A DNA stretch of 64,000 bases from Streptococcus parasanguinis CC87K (GCF_000507765.1 NZ_KI669404.1:1-64000); one strand, 5' to 3'. Shown: positions 18,079 to 27,627, counted from the stretch's first letter. A program made the numbers and translations. Notes: generated from the sequence alone by a model not told the origin.

Positions 18079-19071
18079 ATGGATTTTAAAGAAAAGTTGA
18101 AAAACTGGGATAAAAATGTCAGTGACTATAATCCATGGAAAAATAATAAAGGTATAAGGTTGATTAATGAATTTCTTGAATGTTTAACAAAACCGAATAA
18201 TGAATTTTCTTGGATTGAACCTAATAGAAAAAAATACAAACCTGCAACAAGATACATAATCCCTACACATGTTCAAGGAGATTATGAAAACGCGAATTTA
18301 TATATTTGTTTGTTTAATCCTGGGGTTGCTAAGGCTGTTTGGGATTTGGATAAAATTAATTTTAATAGTTTTGTTAAATCTGCACAAAAAGAAAAGTACA
18401 TTAAACGAATGTTTCAGGGTAGTGAGACATGGGAAGAAGATGATGTAATTAAGAAAATTGTGCAGAATGAGAATATAATCGATCAAGAAATTAAGATAAT
18501 CTATAATAATTTTGAAAAGAGACCAAATTTTAAAGAACTAAAACAGTTTATTAATTCGGAGTGTTATTATATTAGAAAATATTATGCAGAATTATTAGGT
18601 AAAAATAGGCCTGAGAATTTATTGGTAGATAAAGCTGTTGCTTTCTTGGTAGAAAACTTAGATTGGGAAAATAAAGAAAAGTACCTAAAGTTAGATATAT
18701 GTAATTTAGAATTGGTTCCTTTTGCTTCGCTGAATAAGAAAGATATTAAATTATCGGATGTCGATGAAAAATTTACGAACTTCACAGTGAGTATTATTTT
18801 GAAACGAATTTCAAATTATTTGAAGAATGGTGGAGAAAAACCAGTTTTTGTTTTTAGAAGTAGAAATGAATGGTTTGAAAGGATTAATATATTTATTAAT
18901 TCAGAATTTGGAATGAAAGAGACTTTTGATATTGAAAATAGTGAATTAATAGATTATTTTTATGAGTTTTCAAGTCAAAATGCAGTTTTATCAAGAAATA
19001 ATATTCTAAAAGCTAGACGAAAGATAAGAGAAGATGAATTTAACTCAGATTTCCTAAGTCTATTCAAATAA
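18079..19071 (+). CDS. AT-rich protein of unknown function inside the pur operon
   Basis: Not recognised. 330 residues, soluble, rich in Asn, Lys, Ile, Glu and aromatic residues; no signal peptide or membrane helix. Two hydrophobic strands stand out: NLYICLFNPG (about 74-83) and KPVFVFRSRNEW (about 254-265). The NPG after a beta strand recalls the active-site strand of uracil-DNA-glycosylase-type folds, but this is a weak guess. AGGAG within the purN end, 3-base gap to purN, and AAGGAG of purH right after its stop place it in the operon. Base composition is far more AT-rich than its neighbours, with many AGA/ATA/TTA codons, so it was probably acquired. In pneumococcus this slot holds a vanZ-like gene. 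Confidence 0.8.
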   Translation: MDFKEKLKNWDKNVSDYNPWKNNKGIRLINEFLECLTKPNNEFSWIEPNRKKYKPATRYIIPTHVQGDYENANLYICLFNPGVAKAVWDLDKINFNSFVKSAQKEKYIKRMFQGSETWEEDDVIKKIVQNENIIDQEIKIIYNNFEKRPNFKELKQFINSECYYIRKYYAELLGKNRPENLLVDKAVAFLVENLDWENKEKYLKLDICNLELVPFASLNKKDIKLSDVDEKFTNFTVSIILKRISNYLKNGGEKPVFVFRSRNEWFERINIFINSEFGMKETFDIENSELIDYFYEFSSQNAVLSRNNILKARRKIREDEFNSDFLSLFK

Positions 19072-19084
19072 GTAAGGAGAACAA

Positions 19085-20632
19085 ATGACTAAACGCGCAC
19101 TAATTAGTGTTTCAGACAAAGCGGGTATTGTTGAATTTGCCCAAGAACTCAAAAAAATTGGTTGGGACATTATCTCAACAGGTGGGACTAAAGTTGCCCT
19201 TGATAATGCTGGAGTAGACACTATTGCCATTGACGATGTGACTGGTTTCCCAGAAATGATGGACGGTCGTGTGAAGACTCTCCACCCAAATATCCACGGT
19301 GGTCTCCTCGCTCGTCGTGACCTCGATAGCCACCTAGAGGCTGCTAAGGACAACAAGATTGAGTTGATCGACCTTGTGGTGGTCAACCTTTACCCATTCA
19401 AGGAAACTATCCTTAAACCAGACGTGACTTACGCGGATGCGGTTGAAAATATCGATATTGGTGGGCCATCTATGCTTCGTTCAGCAGCTAAAAACCACGC
19501 TAGCGTAACAGTTGTGGTAGATCCGGCTGACTATGCTGTTGTGCTTGACGAATTGGCAGCAAACGGCGAAACAAGTTACGAAACTCGTCAACGGTTGGCA
19601 GCGAAAGTCTTCCGCCACACAGCAGCCTATGATGCTTTGATCGCAGAATACTTCACAGCTCAAGTGGGTGAAAGTAAGCCTGAAAAACTTACTTTGACTT
19701 ATGACCTCAAACAAGCTATGCGTTACGGTGAAAATCCTCAACAAGACGCTGATTTCTACCAAAAAGCCTTGCCAACGGACTATTCGATTGCATCCGCTAA
19801 ACAGCTCAACGGAAAAGAATTATCCTTCAACAATATCCGTGATGCGGATGCTGCGATTCGTATCATTCGCGATTTCAAAGACCGTCCAACCGTTGTGGCG
19901 TTGAAACATATGAACCCATGTGGAATCGGTCAAGCTGACGATATCGAAACGGCTTGGGACTATGCTTATGAATCTGACCCAGTATCGATTTTCGGTGGTA
20001 TCGTCGTTCTTAACCGTGAAGTGGATGCTGCGACAGCTCAAAAAATGCACGGTGTCTTCCTTGAAATCATCATTGCACCAAGCTACACAGATGAAGCGCT
20101 TGAAATTTTGACAACCAAGAAGAAAAACTTGCGGATTCTTGAATTGCCATTTGACGCTCAAGATGCTAGTGAAGTGGAAGCAGAATACACTGGTGTTGTT
20201 GGTGGTCTCCTCGTTCAAAACCAAGACGTTGTTAAAGAAAGCCCAGCTGACTGGCAAGTGGTGACCAAGCGTCAACCAACGGAGACAGAAGCAACAGCTC
20301 TTGAGTTTGCTTGGAAAGCCATCAAGTATGTCAAATCAAATGGAATTATCGTGACTAATGACCACATGACACTTGGTGTTGGCCCTGGTCAAACAAACCG
20401 TGTGGCTTCAGTTCGTATTGCTATTGACCAAGCTAAAGACCGTCTTGACGGCGCTGTTCTTGCGTCAGATGCCTTCTTCCCATTTGCGGATAACGTGGAA
20501 GAAATCGCCAAAGCAGGGATTAAAGCGATCATCCAGCCGGGTGGATCAGTCCGTGACCAAGAGTCAATCGAAGCGGCTGATAAATATGGCTTGACTATGG
20601 TTTTCACAGGCGTGAGACATTTTAGACATTGA
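19085..20632 (+). CDS. purH: Bifunctional AICAR formyltransferase / IMP cyclohydrolase
   Basis: Last two steps to IMP. N-terminal IMP cyclohydrolase (about 1-200; [27 protein letters not shown]) and C-terminal transformylase (about 200-515; [30 protein letters not shown]). 515 residues, ending TGVRHFRH as the family does. The last part (after 20589) uses AGA for Arg and differs from the purH tail duplicated at 22040-22118 only at silent and conservative positions; the tail seems to have come with the inserted DNA. Followed by a terminator. Confidence 0.96.
   Translation: MTKRALISVSDKAGIVEFAQELKKIGWDIISTGGTKVALDNAGVDTIAIDDVTGFPEMMDGRVKTLHPNIHGGLLARRDLDSHLEAAKDNKIELIDLVVVNLYPFKETILKPDVTYADAVENIDIGGPSMLRSAAKNHASVTVVVDPADYAVVLDELAANGETSYETRQRLAAKVFRHTAAYDALIAEYFTAQVGESKPEKLTLTYDLKQAMRYGENPQQDADFYQKALPTDYSIASAKQLNGKELSFNNIRDADAAIRIIRDFKDRPTVVALKHMNPCGIGQADDIETAWDYAYESDPVSIFGGIVVLNREVDAATAQKMHGVFLEIIIAPSYTDEALEILTTKKKNLRILELPFDAQDASEVEAEYTGVVGGLLVQNQDVVKESPADWQVVTKRQPTETEATALEFAWKAIKYVKSNGIIVTNDHMTLGVGPGQTNRVASVRIAIDQAKDRLDGAVLASDAFFPFADNVEEIAKAGIKAIIQPGGSVRDQESIEAADKYGLTMVFTGVRHFRH
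20553..20589 (+). repeat. Left copy of the 37-bp direct repeat in purH
   Basis: Identical over all 37 bases to 22040-22076. Lies inside the intact purH about 45 bases before its stop. Candidate attachment or crossover site. Confidence 0.92.
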
Positions 20633-20685
20633 TGGGTATTTAAAAATTAGCTCGTTATCAACTATCATGAATGACTGATAGCTAA

Positions 20686-20720
20686 CAAAAAGAGAAGATA
20701 CAAGTGGTCTTCTCTTTTTG
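20686..20720. terminator. Terminator between purH and the TetR gene
   Basis: Perfect 13-bp stem (20686-20698 with 20708-20720) with A run on one side and T run on the other, so it can work for both strands. A second small inverted repeat, CTATCA/TGATAG, precedes it. Confidence 0.9.
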
Positions 20721-20767
20721 TATGGCTAAAATAATAAGCATTTTAGTTTTAGAAATCATTTTTTCAC

Positions 20768-21310
20768 TTAACTATCCTTCATTCGTTTTATGGTATTCAA
20801 TGCTGTAGTGACTAACTCGTTAACAGGCATTGTCTGATAATCTCCTTTTAACCATTCATCAAAAATATTGTAGAAACCGCCGGTAATGAATCGACTATCA
20901 TAAGTGATTTGTTTTTGATTAGTGTTTGTGATGTGCCAAGGTGCCATAACAGTGGTATAAATAGCAGGAAGCTTATCATAAGCCCTTTGCAAGATAAGCA
21001 CGAGCAGGTTTGCATTCTGCAAGATTTTTAATGACTCAGTGTACTGGCTCCAATAGCGAAAGAAAAAGTTTACTAAATCCTCAAAATTACTCAGTTTTTC
21101 TGTTTGAAGTTCAATGATATAGTCTTGGATTAAGCGGTCTAAATAGTTCGTAAGAACCTCCTCTTTTGAATGATAATAACGATAAAACGTGCGCCTAGCA
21201 ATCTGAGCATGCTCACTGAGTTCTGCAATGCTGATATTATGCAGGGATTTCTTAGTTGCTAATAAATCGAACAAGGCTTCCTCTAGCCATTGCCGTGTTT
21301 GATATTCCAA
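20768..21310 (-). CDS. TetR/AcrR-family regulator
   Basis: N-terminal helix-turn-helix (about residues 8-50: LHNISIAELSEHAQIARRTFYRYYHSKEE without its flanks, typical TetR spacing) and a helical ligand or dimer domain to residue 180. The start is TTG at 21310, supported by AAAGGAG 8 bases upstream on the minus strand; no ATG fits. Divergent from the HXXEE gene, which it probably represses. Ligand unknown. Confidence 0.88.
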   Translation of the reverse strand: MEYQTRQWLEEALFDLLATKKSLHNISIAELSEHAQIARRTFYRYYHSKEEVLTNYLDRLIQDYIIELQTEKLSNFEDLVNFFFRYWSQYTESLKILQNANLLVLILQRAYDKLPAIYTTVMAPWHITNTNQKQITYDSRFITGGFYNIFDEWLKGDYQTMPVNELVTTALNTIKRMKDS

Positions 21311-21368
21311 AGTAGTTCTCCTTTCCTGTCACACTTTTGTTCAAACTGTGCCAATTTCACTGAACCTC

Positions 21369-21397
21369 TTGTTTTTGTAACAGTTTGTCTTTATACT
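21369..21397 (+). promoter_or_regulatory. Promoter of the HXXEE gene
   Basis: TTGTTT, 17-base spacer, TATACT. The 80 bases from here to the start codon hold an imperfect palindrome around TTGTACAA (about 21441-21457), a possible TetR operator. Confidence 0.65.
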
Positions 21398-21477
21398 AAA
21401 AGTGTTGCGCGCGATGTATGATTATCATTGATGTTTAACATTGTACAATTGTTAGTTGTTATTAAGGAGGTAAAGAT

Positions 21478-21987
21478 ATGGGCATTCTTTTTGATGTTTG
21501 GATGCTACCTATTTTATTTATTTTACACGATTTTGAAGAAATGATCTTTATGCCCTTGTGGAAAAAACGGTATCGTCAAAAGTTGGTGACTTTTAAGAAA
21601 TCGTTCTTTGGTTCTGTTACGCAGGGCTCTGCCTTTGCAGTAGGTGTTTTAGAGGAGTTTGTCATTTTGCTGTTTATTTCTGGTCTTTGTCAGATGACTC
21701 ATAACACAGTACTCTATTTAGCTTTTGTAATAGCTTATACATCTCATTTCATGATCCATTATATCATGTGTCTGCAATTTAGAGGCTATGTTCCCGGGGT
21801 CGTCACAGTAACTCTAGAATTGCCCATTGTTTTAATGATTATTTTCCACTATTGGCCTTCTGAGGGTTCTCTGCTGTCAGTCATTGCATATCTTTTCGTA
21901 GCGATGGCATTAGCCTATACGAATCTTAAAGTCATGCACCAAATCATGCCGAAAATTCAAATAAGCTTAGAAAAGTATATGAAATAA
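21478..21987 (+). CDS. HXXEE-domain membrane protein
   Basis: 169 residues, about five membrane helices. The motif HDFEE at 17-21 (HxxEE) in the first helix, a second Glu pair in GVLEEF and His residues in SHFMIHY mark the HXXEE family, whose function is unknown although metal-dependent membrane enzymes have been suggested. AAGGAGG lies 6 bases before the ATG. Cargo of the purH island, paired with the TetR gene. Confidence 0.8.
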   Translation: MGILFDVWMLPILFILHDFEEMIFMPLWKKRYRQKLVTFKKSFFGSVTQGSAFAVGVLEEFVILLFISGLCQMTHNTVLYLAFVIAYTSHFMIHYIMCLQFRGYVPGVVTVTLELPIVLMIIFHYWPSEGSLLSVIAYLFVAMALAYTNLKVMHQIMPKIQISLEKYMK

Positions 21988-22039
21988 AAATGATGAATTG
22001 AGACCCATTTTTAGCTTCTGAAAGAACAAAATTAAGAAG

Positions 22040-22118
22040 TGACCAAGAGTCAATCGAAGCGGCTGATAAATATGGTTTGACCATGATCTTTACAGGGGTT
22101 CGTCACTTCCGTCATTAA
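22040..22118 (+). pseudogene. Remnant: displaced original purH 3' end
   Basis: Encodes the last 25 or so residues of PurH through GVRHFRH and TAA in host-like codons (CGT CAC TTC CGT CAT). The first 37 bases equal 20553-20589 exactly. It has no start; the terminator at 22121 was probably the original end of the purine transcript. Confidence 0.92.
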
Positions 22119-22120
22119 TC

Positions 22121-22154
22121 AAAAACGGCACGCATCAATGGATGGGTGCCGTTT
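22121..22154 (-). terminator. Terminator shared by the old purH end and the CHAP gene
   Basis: Stem 22123-22131 with 22146-22154 (9 bp). On the minus strand it is followed by five T, serving the CHAP gene; it also lies where the original purH transcript would have ended. Confidence 0.8.
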
Positions 22155-22172
22155 CTGCTGGTCATGAAGCCC

Positions 22173-23192
22173 TTAATCGGGATAGATATAGGTGACTGTT
22201 CCCCAGACGGGATTGGTCGGGTCGAACCAGCCACGGAAGTTGTCGATATAGCGATGGCCGTTGTAGTTAGCCTCCTGGATCTGAATTTTTTGGTCATGTT
22301 CGACGTCCGTAACCAAGGCGACATGGCCATATCCCCCATTGTCCCAACAAGCGATGGCACCGACCTCTGGAGTGTCTCCTGTCCGGAATCCCGCAGCGCG
22401 TGCACTAGCTGCCCACATGCCGCCATTTCCCCACCAGTTGTGGGCCCAAGGGGCTAATTCTTTGGCTCCCCAGGTGCATTCACCGATCGGATAGGTGTTT
22501 CCCGGATGTGTCGCGAGTGGAGTAAGTTTTGGCTTTGCTTTTTCTACTTGAAAGGTAGTGGGGAATAGCCCTTTTAGTTGTCCCTGGCTTTTCTGATAGA
22601 CATGTAGGTGAAATAACCCGCTTCCCTTGTGTTTTTGAGCCTGAAAGCGCAGTTGGAAGTGTCCAGGTGCAATCTTCTTTGCGGGATACCAGACCAGATC
22701 ATCCTGCCCATTTTCTTCAGACCAGATGGGGAAGACAATCTCGTCAACGTCTTCGAACAACTTTAGGTCTACCTCAAATTCTTGTGAGGAGATGGGTGTG
22801 ATCGTGATCTTGGGTTGGGAGGAGGCGAGGTCTTTTTGCTGGACGCTGGTCGTGAGAGGGTAAAGACCGGTTAGCTGTTCATTTGCCTCCACTCCATAGA
22901 CATGGACATGATAAAGTCCGGCTTGATCAGAATGGTTGGTCAATGGCACTTGTAGGTCAAATCCCTTGTCACTGCGTTCCACAGGATACCAAATGAGGTC
23001 ATCTTGGCCATTTTGGTCAGACCAGACGGGAACTTGGATCTTTTGATACTTATCCGGGACGTTTCCGAGATGAATCACCAGTTGCCCTTTTTCGGCATAG
23101 ATAGCATTGGTCGCTTGATCTGCATGGGCAATAGAGGCTTGCATCCCCCATGTCGCACAAGTCAGTACGACAAATTTTTTGATCGTTTGCAT
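22173..23192 (-). CDS. Secreted CHAP-domain protein with two Bsp-like repeats
   Basis: Likely peptidoglycan amidase or endopeptidase acting outside the cell. 339 residues from the ATG at 23192, which has AAAGGAG just upstream; a TTG 18 bases further out is less likely. Signal peptide about 1-24. Two repeats of the GBS Bsp-like type (about 27-120 and 120-215), each with [15 protein letters not shown] or [15 protein letters not shown], then a CHAP domain (about 235-339) with GECTWGAK and GGYGHVALV holding the catalytic Cys and His. The CHAP part is very close to PcsB (2279). It reads against the pur genes and looks inserted between purH and purD. Confidence 0.88.
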   Translation of the reverse strand: MQTIKKFVVLTCATWGMQASIAHADQATNAIYAEKGQLVIHLGNVPDKYQKIQVPVWSDQNGQDDLIWYPVERSDKGFDLQVPLTNHSDQAGLYHVHVYGVEANEQLTGLYPLTTSVQQKDLASSQPKITITPISSQEFEVDLKLFEDVDEIVFPIWSEENGQDDLVWYPAKKIAPGHFQLRFQAQKHKGSGLFHLHVYQKSQGQLKGLFPTTFQVEKAKPKLTPLATHPGNTYPIGECTWGAKELAPWAHNWWGNGGMWAASARAAGFRTGDTPEVGAIACWDNGGYGHVALVTDVEHDQKIQIQEANYNGHRYIDNFRGWFDPTNPVWGTVTYIYPD

Positions 23193-23324
23193 AATACTCC
23201 TTTTCGTCAATTAGTAGGTCTCACCTATACTATTCGGAAAAAAATGAGAAATAGGAGAAAATAGCAAAAAATGTTTGGATTCTACTGAAAATAGGAGACT
23301 TTTGCTGAAATCATTAGAATAAAA

Positions 23325-23343
23325 CGAACGATTATGATATAAT
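23325..23343 (+). promoter_or_regulatory. purD promoter with PurBox-like site
   Basis: TGATATAAT (extended -10, TATAAT at 23338-23343). Just upstream, TAAAACGAACGAT fits the PurBox at about 10 of 13 positions. Suggests purDEK-B have their own PurR-linked promoter after the interruption. Confidence 0.6.
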
Positions 23344-23374
23344 TTAATAAAATAATTCGCAAAAGAGGTTCGAG

Positions 23375-24637
23375 ATGAAACTTTTGGTTGTTGGATCTGG
23401 TGGTCGTGAGCATGCGATTGCCAAGAAATTGTTGGAGTCTACAGACGTTGAGCAGGTTTTTGTGGCTCCTGGTAATGACGGGATGCTATTAGACGGTCTG
23501 GATTTGATCAATATCGGAATTTCCGAACATTCTAAGCTGATTGACTTCGCAAAAGTCAATGATATTGCTTGGACCTTTATCGGTCCAGATGATGCCCTTG
23601 CGGCTGGTATCGTGGATGATTTCAATGCAGCTGGTCTTAAGGCTTTTGGTCCGACCAAGGCTGCAGCTGAGCTTGAGTGGTCTAAGGATTTTGCTAAGGA
23701 AATCATGGTCAAATACAATGTTCCGACAGCAGCCTATGGCACATTTTCAGATTTCGAAGAAGCCAAGGCCTACATCGAAGAAAAAGGCGCTCCAATTGTC
23801 GTCAAGGCAGACGGCTTGGCCCTTGGGAAAGGTGTCGTCGTTGCGGAGACAGTTGAGCAAGCCGTCGAAGCCGCTCACGAGATGCTTTTGGACAATAAAT
23901 TCGGTGATTCAGGTGCGCGTGTGGTCATCGAGGAATTTCTTGACGGGGAAGAATTCTCACTCTTTGCCTTTGTCAATGGGGATAAGTTCTACATTATGCC
24001 AACAGCTCAGGACCACAAACGTGCCTACGATGGTGACAAGGGTCCCAACACTGGTGGGATGGGTGCCTATGCGCCAGTTCCTCACTTGCCACAGAGCGTG
24101 GTTGACACAGCGGTTGACACCATTGTCAAGCCAGTTCTTGAAGGCATGATCAAAGAAGGGCGTCCCTACCTTGGTGTCCTTTACGCGGGGCTAATCTTGA
24201 CAGCTGATGGACCGAAAGTCATCGAGTTCAACTCTCGTTTTGGAGATCCTGAAACGCAAATCATCTTGCCTCGTTTGACATCTGACTTTGCACAAAACAT
24301 CACTGATATTTTGGATGGCAAAGAGCCAGCCATCACGTGGACGAACAAGGGTGTGACACTAGGCGTGGTTGTGGCCTCAAACGGCTATCCACTCGCTTAT
24401 GAGAAGGGTGTCAAACTTCCAGCCAAGACAGATGGTGACATCATCACTTACTATGCTGGTGCCAAATTCGCTGAAAACGGGCAAGACCTCCTCTCAAACG
24501 GAGGGCGCGTTTATATGCTAGTCACAACAGCAGATACTGTCAAAGACGGCCAAAACATCATCTACAACGAACTCAACAAACAAAACACAGAAGGCTTGTT
24601 CTACCGAAACGACATTGGTAGTAAGGCAATAAAGTAG
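23375..24637 (+). CDS. purD: GAR synthetase (phosphoribosylamine-glycine ligase)
   Basis: Second step of the pathway: phosphoribosylamine, glycine and ATP give GAR. ATP-grasp enzyme of 420 residues: [15 protein letters not shown] at the N-terminus, [51 protein letters not shown] and [14 protein letters not shown] precedes the ATG. A structured 150-base element separates it from purE. Confidence 0.96.
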   Translation: MKLLVVGSGGREHAIAKKLLESTDVEQVFVAPGNDGMLLDGLDLINIGISEHSKLIDFAKVNDIAWTFIGPDDALAAGIVDDFNAAGLKAFGPTKAAAELEWSKDFAKEIMVKYNVPTAAYGTFSDFEEAKAYIEEKGAPIVVKADGLALGKGVVVAETVEQAVEAAHEMLLDNKFGDSGARVVIEEFLDGEEFSLFAFVNGDKFYIMPTAQDHKRAYDGDKGPNTGGMGAYAPVPHLPQSVVDTAVDTIVKPVLEGMIKEGRPYLGVLYAGLILTADGPKVIEFNSRFGDPETQIILPRLTSDFAQNITDILDGKEPAITWTNKGVTLGVVVASNGYPLAYEKGVKLPAKTDGDIITYYAGAKFAENGQDLLSNGGRVYMLVTTADTVKDGQNIIYNELNKQNTEGLFYRNDIGSKAIK

Positions 24638-24652
24638 AAGTACAAGAATAGC

Positions 24653-24803
24653 GCGACGAAGTCGCCAATCCGATAATGGTCGCCGTGGTGAAAAGACCAG
24701 AACAGTTTCTGTTCTGGTCGGGGGAAACATTGAGACCTTAGGCTCAATGTTTAGGAATGAAACCGAAGGTTTGCTTCCGTCCCCACCACCTAAGACCATT
24801 ATC
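24653..24803. repeat. Nested hairpin element between purD and purE
   Basis: A multi-branch foldable element. Outer arms 24672-24681 with 24794-24803 (10 bp, perfect), continued by GTGGTG/CACCAC (24685-24690 with 24784-24789). Inside are two perfect hairpins: 24695-24705 with 24709-24719 (11 bp) and 24726-24734 with 24743-24751 (9 bp). A GCGAC-GAA-GTCGC hairpin lies just outside at 24653-24665. No coding. Family not recognised; it could be a miniature mobile element or a leader. Confidence 0.75.
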
Positions 24804-24818
24804 AAAAAAGGAGAAAAA

Positions 24819-25307
24819 ATGAAACCAGTAATTTCCATTATCATGGGCTCAAAATCCGACTGGGCAACCATGCAAAAAGCCGCTGAAGTCCTCGACAACT
24901 TCGGTGTCGCTTACGAAAAGAAAGTTGTTTCCGCACATCGGACGCCGGACCTCATGTTCAAACATGCCGAAGAAGCACGTAGCCGTGGCATCAAGGTCAT
25001 CATCGCAGGTGCGGGTGGCGCTGCTCACTTGCCAGGTATGGTTGCTGCTAAAACAACTCTTCCAGTCATCGGGGTACCTGTCAAGTCTCGTGCCCTTAGC
25101 GGTGTGGATTCTCTTTATTCTATCGTTCAGATGCCAGGTGGGGTGCCTGTCGCAACCATGGCGATCGGTGAAGCAGGTGCGACCAACGCTGCCCTCTTTG
25201 CCCTCCGTCTTCTTTCAGTAGAGGACCAGGCTATTGCGACAGCGTTAGCGGATTTCGCAGAAGAACAAGGAAAAATCGCAGAGGAGTCTACAAATGAGCT
25301 CAACTAA
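24819..25307 (+). CDS. purE: N5-CAIR mutase (PurE, catalytic subunit)
   Basis: Moves the carboxyl of N5-CAIR to C4, giving CAIR; works with PurK. Family landmarks [12 protein letters not shown] and SAHRTPDLM near the N-terminus and [13 protein letters not shown]. 162 residues from the ATG at 24819, which has AAAGGAG; an upstream in-frame ATG at 24747 lies inside the hairpin element and is rejected. Overlaps purK by 14 bases. Confidence 0.96.
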   Translation: MKPVISIIMGSKSDWATMQKAAEVLDNFGVAYEKKVVSAHRTPDLMFKHAEEARSRGIKVIIAGAGGAAHLPGMVAAKTTLPVIGVPVKSRALSGVDSLYSIVQMPGGVPVATMAIGEAGATNAALFALRLLSVEDQAIATALADFAEEQGKIAEESTNELN

Positions 25308-26385
25308 AACCATTGGGATCATCGGTGGTGGCCAGCTCGGTCAGATGATGGCAATCTCAGCTATCTACATGGGCCACAAGGTTATCGCCTTGGATCCAGC
25401 AGCGGATTGCCCAGCCTCTCGTGTGGCGGAAATCATCGTGGCCCCTTACGACGACGTAGACGCCCTTCGTCAGTTGGCTGATCGCTGTGATGTTCTCACT
25501 TATGAATTTGAAAATGTCGATGCTGACGGTTTGGACGCTGTTATCAAAGAAGGACAGCTCCCACAAGGAACTGACCTGCTTCGCATCTCCCAAAACCGGA
25601 TCTTTGAGAAGGACTTTCTTTCCAACAAAGCACAAATCACTGTGGCCCCTTACAAGGTCGTAACTTCTAGCAAAGACTTGGCAGATATCGACCTCTCGAA
25701 AAATTATGTCCTTAAGACAGCGACCGGTGGTTACGATGGCCATGGTCAGAAGGTTATTCGTTCCGAAGCCGATTTGGAAGAAGCCTATGCACTGGCTGAT
25801 TCAGCAGACTGTGTCTTGGAAGAATTTGTTAACTTTGACCTGGAGATTTCTGTTATTGTGTCTGGTAATGGCAAGGACGTGACGGTTTTCCCCGTTCAGG
25901 AAAATATCCACCGCAACAACATTCTTTCAAAAACCATTGTACCCGCTCGCATTTCAGAAAGTCTAGCTGAAAAAGCCAAGGCCATGGCAGTGCGAATCGC
26001 AGAACAACTGAACTTGTCTGGTACACTTTGTGTAGAAATGTTTGCGACAGCTGATGATATCATCGTCAACGAAATCGCGCCACGCCCACATAATTCAGGG
26101 CACTACTCAATCGAAGCTTGCGACTTTTCACAGTTTGATACCCATATTCTAGGAGTTCTCGGAGCACCACTTCCTGCTATTCACCTCCATGCGCCTGCTG
26201 TCATGCTCAATGTACTCGGCCAACACGTCGAAGCTGCTGAAACATATGTGACAGAAAATCCAAGCGCTCACCTCCACTTATATGGTAAACTAGAAGCAAA
26301 GCACAACCGCAAAATGGGACATGTGACCTTGTTTAGTGATGTGCCAGATGAGGTTGAAGAGTTTGGGAAAGGGATTGATTTTTAA
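25294..26385 (+). CDS. purK: N5-CAIR synthetase (PurK)
   Basis: ATP and bicarbonate dependent carboxylation of AIR. ATP-grasp fold of 363 residues: [13 protein letters not shown] at the N-terminus, [27 protein letters not shown] and [16 protein letters not shown]. Overlaps purE, so the two are translationally coupled. The next gene starts directly at its stop codon. Confidence 0.96.
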   Translation: MSSTKTIGIIGGGQLGQMMAISAIYMGHKVIALDPAADCPASRVAEIIVAPYDDVDALRQLADRCDVLTYEFENVDADGLDAVIKEGQLPQGTDLLRISQNRIFEKDFLSNKAQITVAPYKVVTSSKDLADIDLSKNYVLKTATGGYDGHGQKVIRSEADLEEAYALADSADCVLEEFVNFDLEISVIVSGNGKDVTVFPVQENIHRNNILSKTIVPARISESLAEKAKAMAVRIAEQLNLSGTLCVEMFATADDIIVNEIAPRPHNSGHYSIEACDFSQFDTHILGVLGAPLPAIHLHAPAVMLNVLGQHVEAAETYVTENPSAHLHLYGKLEAKHNRKMGHVTLFSDVPDEVEEFGKGIDF

Positions 26386-27336
26386 GTGAAAATAGCGATT
26401 CTAGGACTTGGAGTCATCGGGACTACTTATGCCTACGCCTTTCAAAAAGCAGGCCATCAAGTGGAACACGTACTGAGAGATAGTAAGAAAAGCACTGCTC
26501 CGAAGGAGTTGTCGGTTGATCTACTAGATGGTCGCTATCATTCCAAAGGTGAAAACAAACACGACACCTATGAGGTTCATGTGGCGGAAGCTGATTCGGA
26601 ATATGATTTTATTTTTCTAAGTGTACGTCATGGTTTTGTCAAAGAAGCCGTGGAAACCTTGCGAAAAAATAATATCAAAGGCACCCTCGTTTTCTTCTGC
26701 AATTTCTGGAATACACGAAAAGATGTCCAAGAGTGGGCAGGAGATTATGACTATATTCTGGCCTTTCCGACAGCTGGAGGTCACATGCAGGAGGACCATT
26801 TGGATGGTGTCTTGTTCGACCATTTAATGCTAGAAGGTGAGCAAAAAGCACACATTTCTAACTATTCTGATTTGACGACTTTACTGACTTCTGCAGATTT
26901 GAAGTGGGAAGTGCCTCATGATATGGTCGAGTGGATTTGGATTCACATGGCGATTAATGCGGGTGTTACTTCGACAGCTGCACGTTCGGGAAATCTGGAA
27001 AATCCAGAAGAATTGGCTTTGAACTTGATGAATAGTTCATCGGAATTATCATTGGCTATCAAGGCCATTCGAGAAGCCTTGAAAGTTGTAGAAGCGCGTG
27101 GCGTGAATTTGAAGCTTTACAAAGCCGAACTCTTGCCCTACAAAATTCCCGCTTGGATAGCTGGCAAAGCCATGAAAGTCATGTTTGCGAAAAATGAGCT
27201 GACCCGAAAAATCATGACCTTACACAATGATAAACAGGACATCTTCTATTGTTGTCAAAGTGTTTATCAGACTGGTCAGGAGTTAGGTGTGAAGATGCCT
27301 TTTCTGGAAGCAAATATGAAGGGCATTTCGATTTAG
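26386..27336 (+). CDS. Ketopantoate reductase (PanE/ApbA)-like protein
   Basis: NADPH-binding Rossmann protein of the 2-dehydropantoate 2-reductase superfamily: ILGLGVIGTTYAYAFQKAGH at the N-terminus, then a helical C-terminal domain. 316 residues. Start GTG at 26386 abuts the purK stop, with AAAGGGA about 12 bases upstream, so it is part of the pur transcript. Not a purine enzyme. It could make pantoate or act on another keto acid; the conserved Lys and Glu of true PanE could not be placed with certainty. Confidence 0.75.
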   Translation: MKIAILGLGVIGTTYAYAFQKAGHQVEHVLRDSKKSTAPKELSVDLLDGRYHSKGENKHDTYEVHVAEADSEYDFIFLSVRHGFVKEAVETLRKNNIKGTLVFFCNFWNTRKDVQEWAGDYDYILAFPTAGGHMQEDHLDGVLFDHLMLEGEQKAHISNYSDLTTLLTSADLKWEVPHDMVEWIWIHMAINAGVTSTAARSGNLENPEELALNLMNSSSELSLAIKAIREALKVVEARGVNLKLYKAELLPYKIPAWIAGKAMKVMFAKNELTRKIMTLHNDKQDIFYCCQSVYQTGQELGVKMPFLEANMKGISI

Positions 27337-27344
27337 GAGGTTTT

Positions 27345-27572
27345 ATGATTCAACTCATTGTCAACGCATTTGTCGAAAAAGAGAAGACTGGGGCAGTCGT
27401 CGAAGTCTTGTATGCTAGTAGCGATCACGAAAAAGTGAAAGCTAAGTATGAAGAGCTGACTGCTCAATATCCTGAAAACTATTTAGCCATCTATGATCTG
27501 CCGCTGGATACGGATTTGAATACACTGGATCATTATCCGTCAGTGTGGATTGGGAAAGAAGAATTTGAATAA
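27345..27572 (+). CDS. Small conserved protein between purK and purB
   Basis: 75 residues from the ATG at 27345, which has GGAGG 6 bases upstream; in-frame codons further out lie in the previous gene. Acidic and soluble with alternating strands and helices (MIQLIVNAFVEKEKTGAVVEVLY). Function unknown. A similar small gene sits at the equivalent place in pneumococcus as I recall. In the operon between the PanE-like gene and purB. Confidence 0.75.
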   Translation: MIQLIVNAFVEKEKTGAVVEVLYASSDHEKVKAKYEELTAQYPENYLAIYDLPLDTDLNTLDHYPSVWIGKEEFE

Positions 27573-27627
27573 AGTGATTGCCAGTTGCTAACTGATGTAA
27601 AACATCAAAAGAAAGGAAAATAAAAAC

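Larger units (their letters stand above)
20590..22076. mobile_element. Mini-island inserted at the purH 3' end
   Basis: About 1.49 kb bounded by exact 37-bp direct repeats. It carries a replacement purH tail, a terminator, a TetR regulator and a divergent HXXEE membrane protein. The replaced tail keeps the PurH sequence, the usual trick of elements that insert into gene 3' ends. No integrase or transposase is present, so it may be a decayed or trans-mobilised element, or may have come in by transformation. Confidence 0.75.

Noticed and set aside
20768-21987. TetR and HXXEE genes as a toxin-antitoxin or defence pair
   Set aside because: Nothing in either protein shows toxin or nuclease features; a regulator plus membrane protein is enough.
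22146-22457. Plus-strand open frame over the CHAP gene
   Set aside because: Shadow of the conserved minus-strand CHAP domain.
24747-24818. Longer purE start
   Set aside because: Would put 24 extra residues in the hairpin element; ATG at 24819 has AAAGGAG and the family start.
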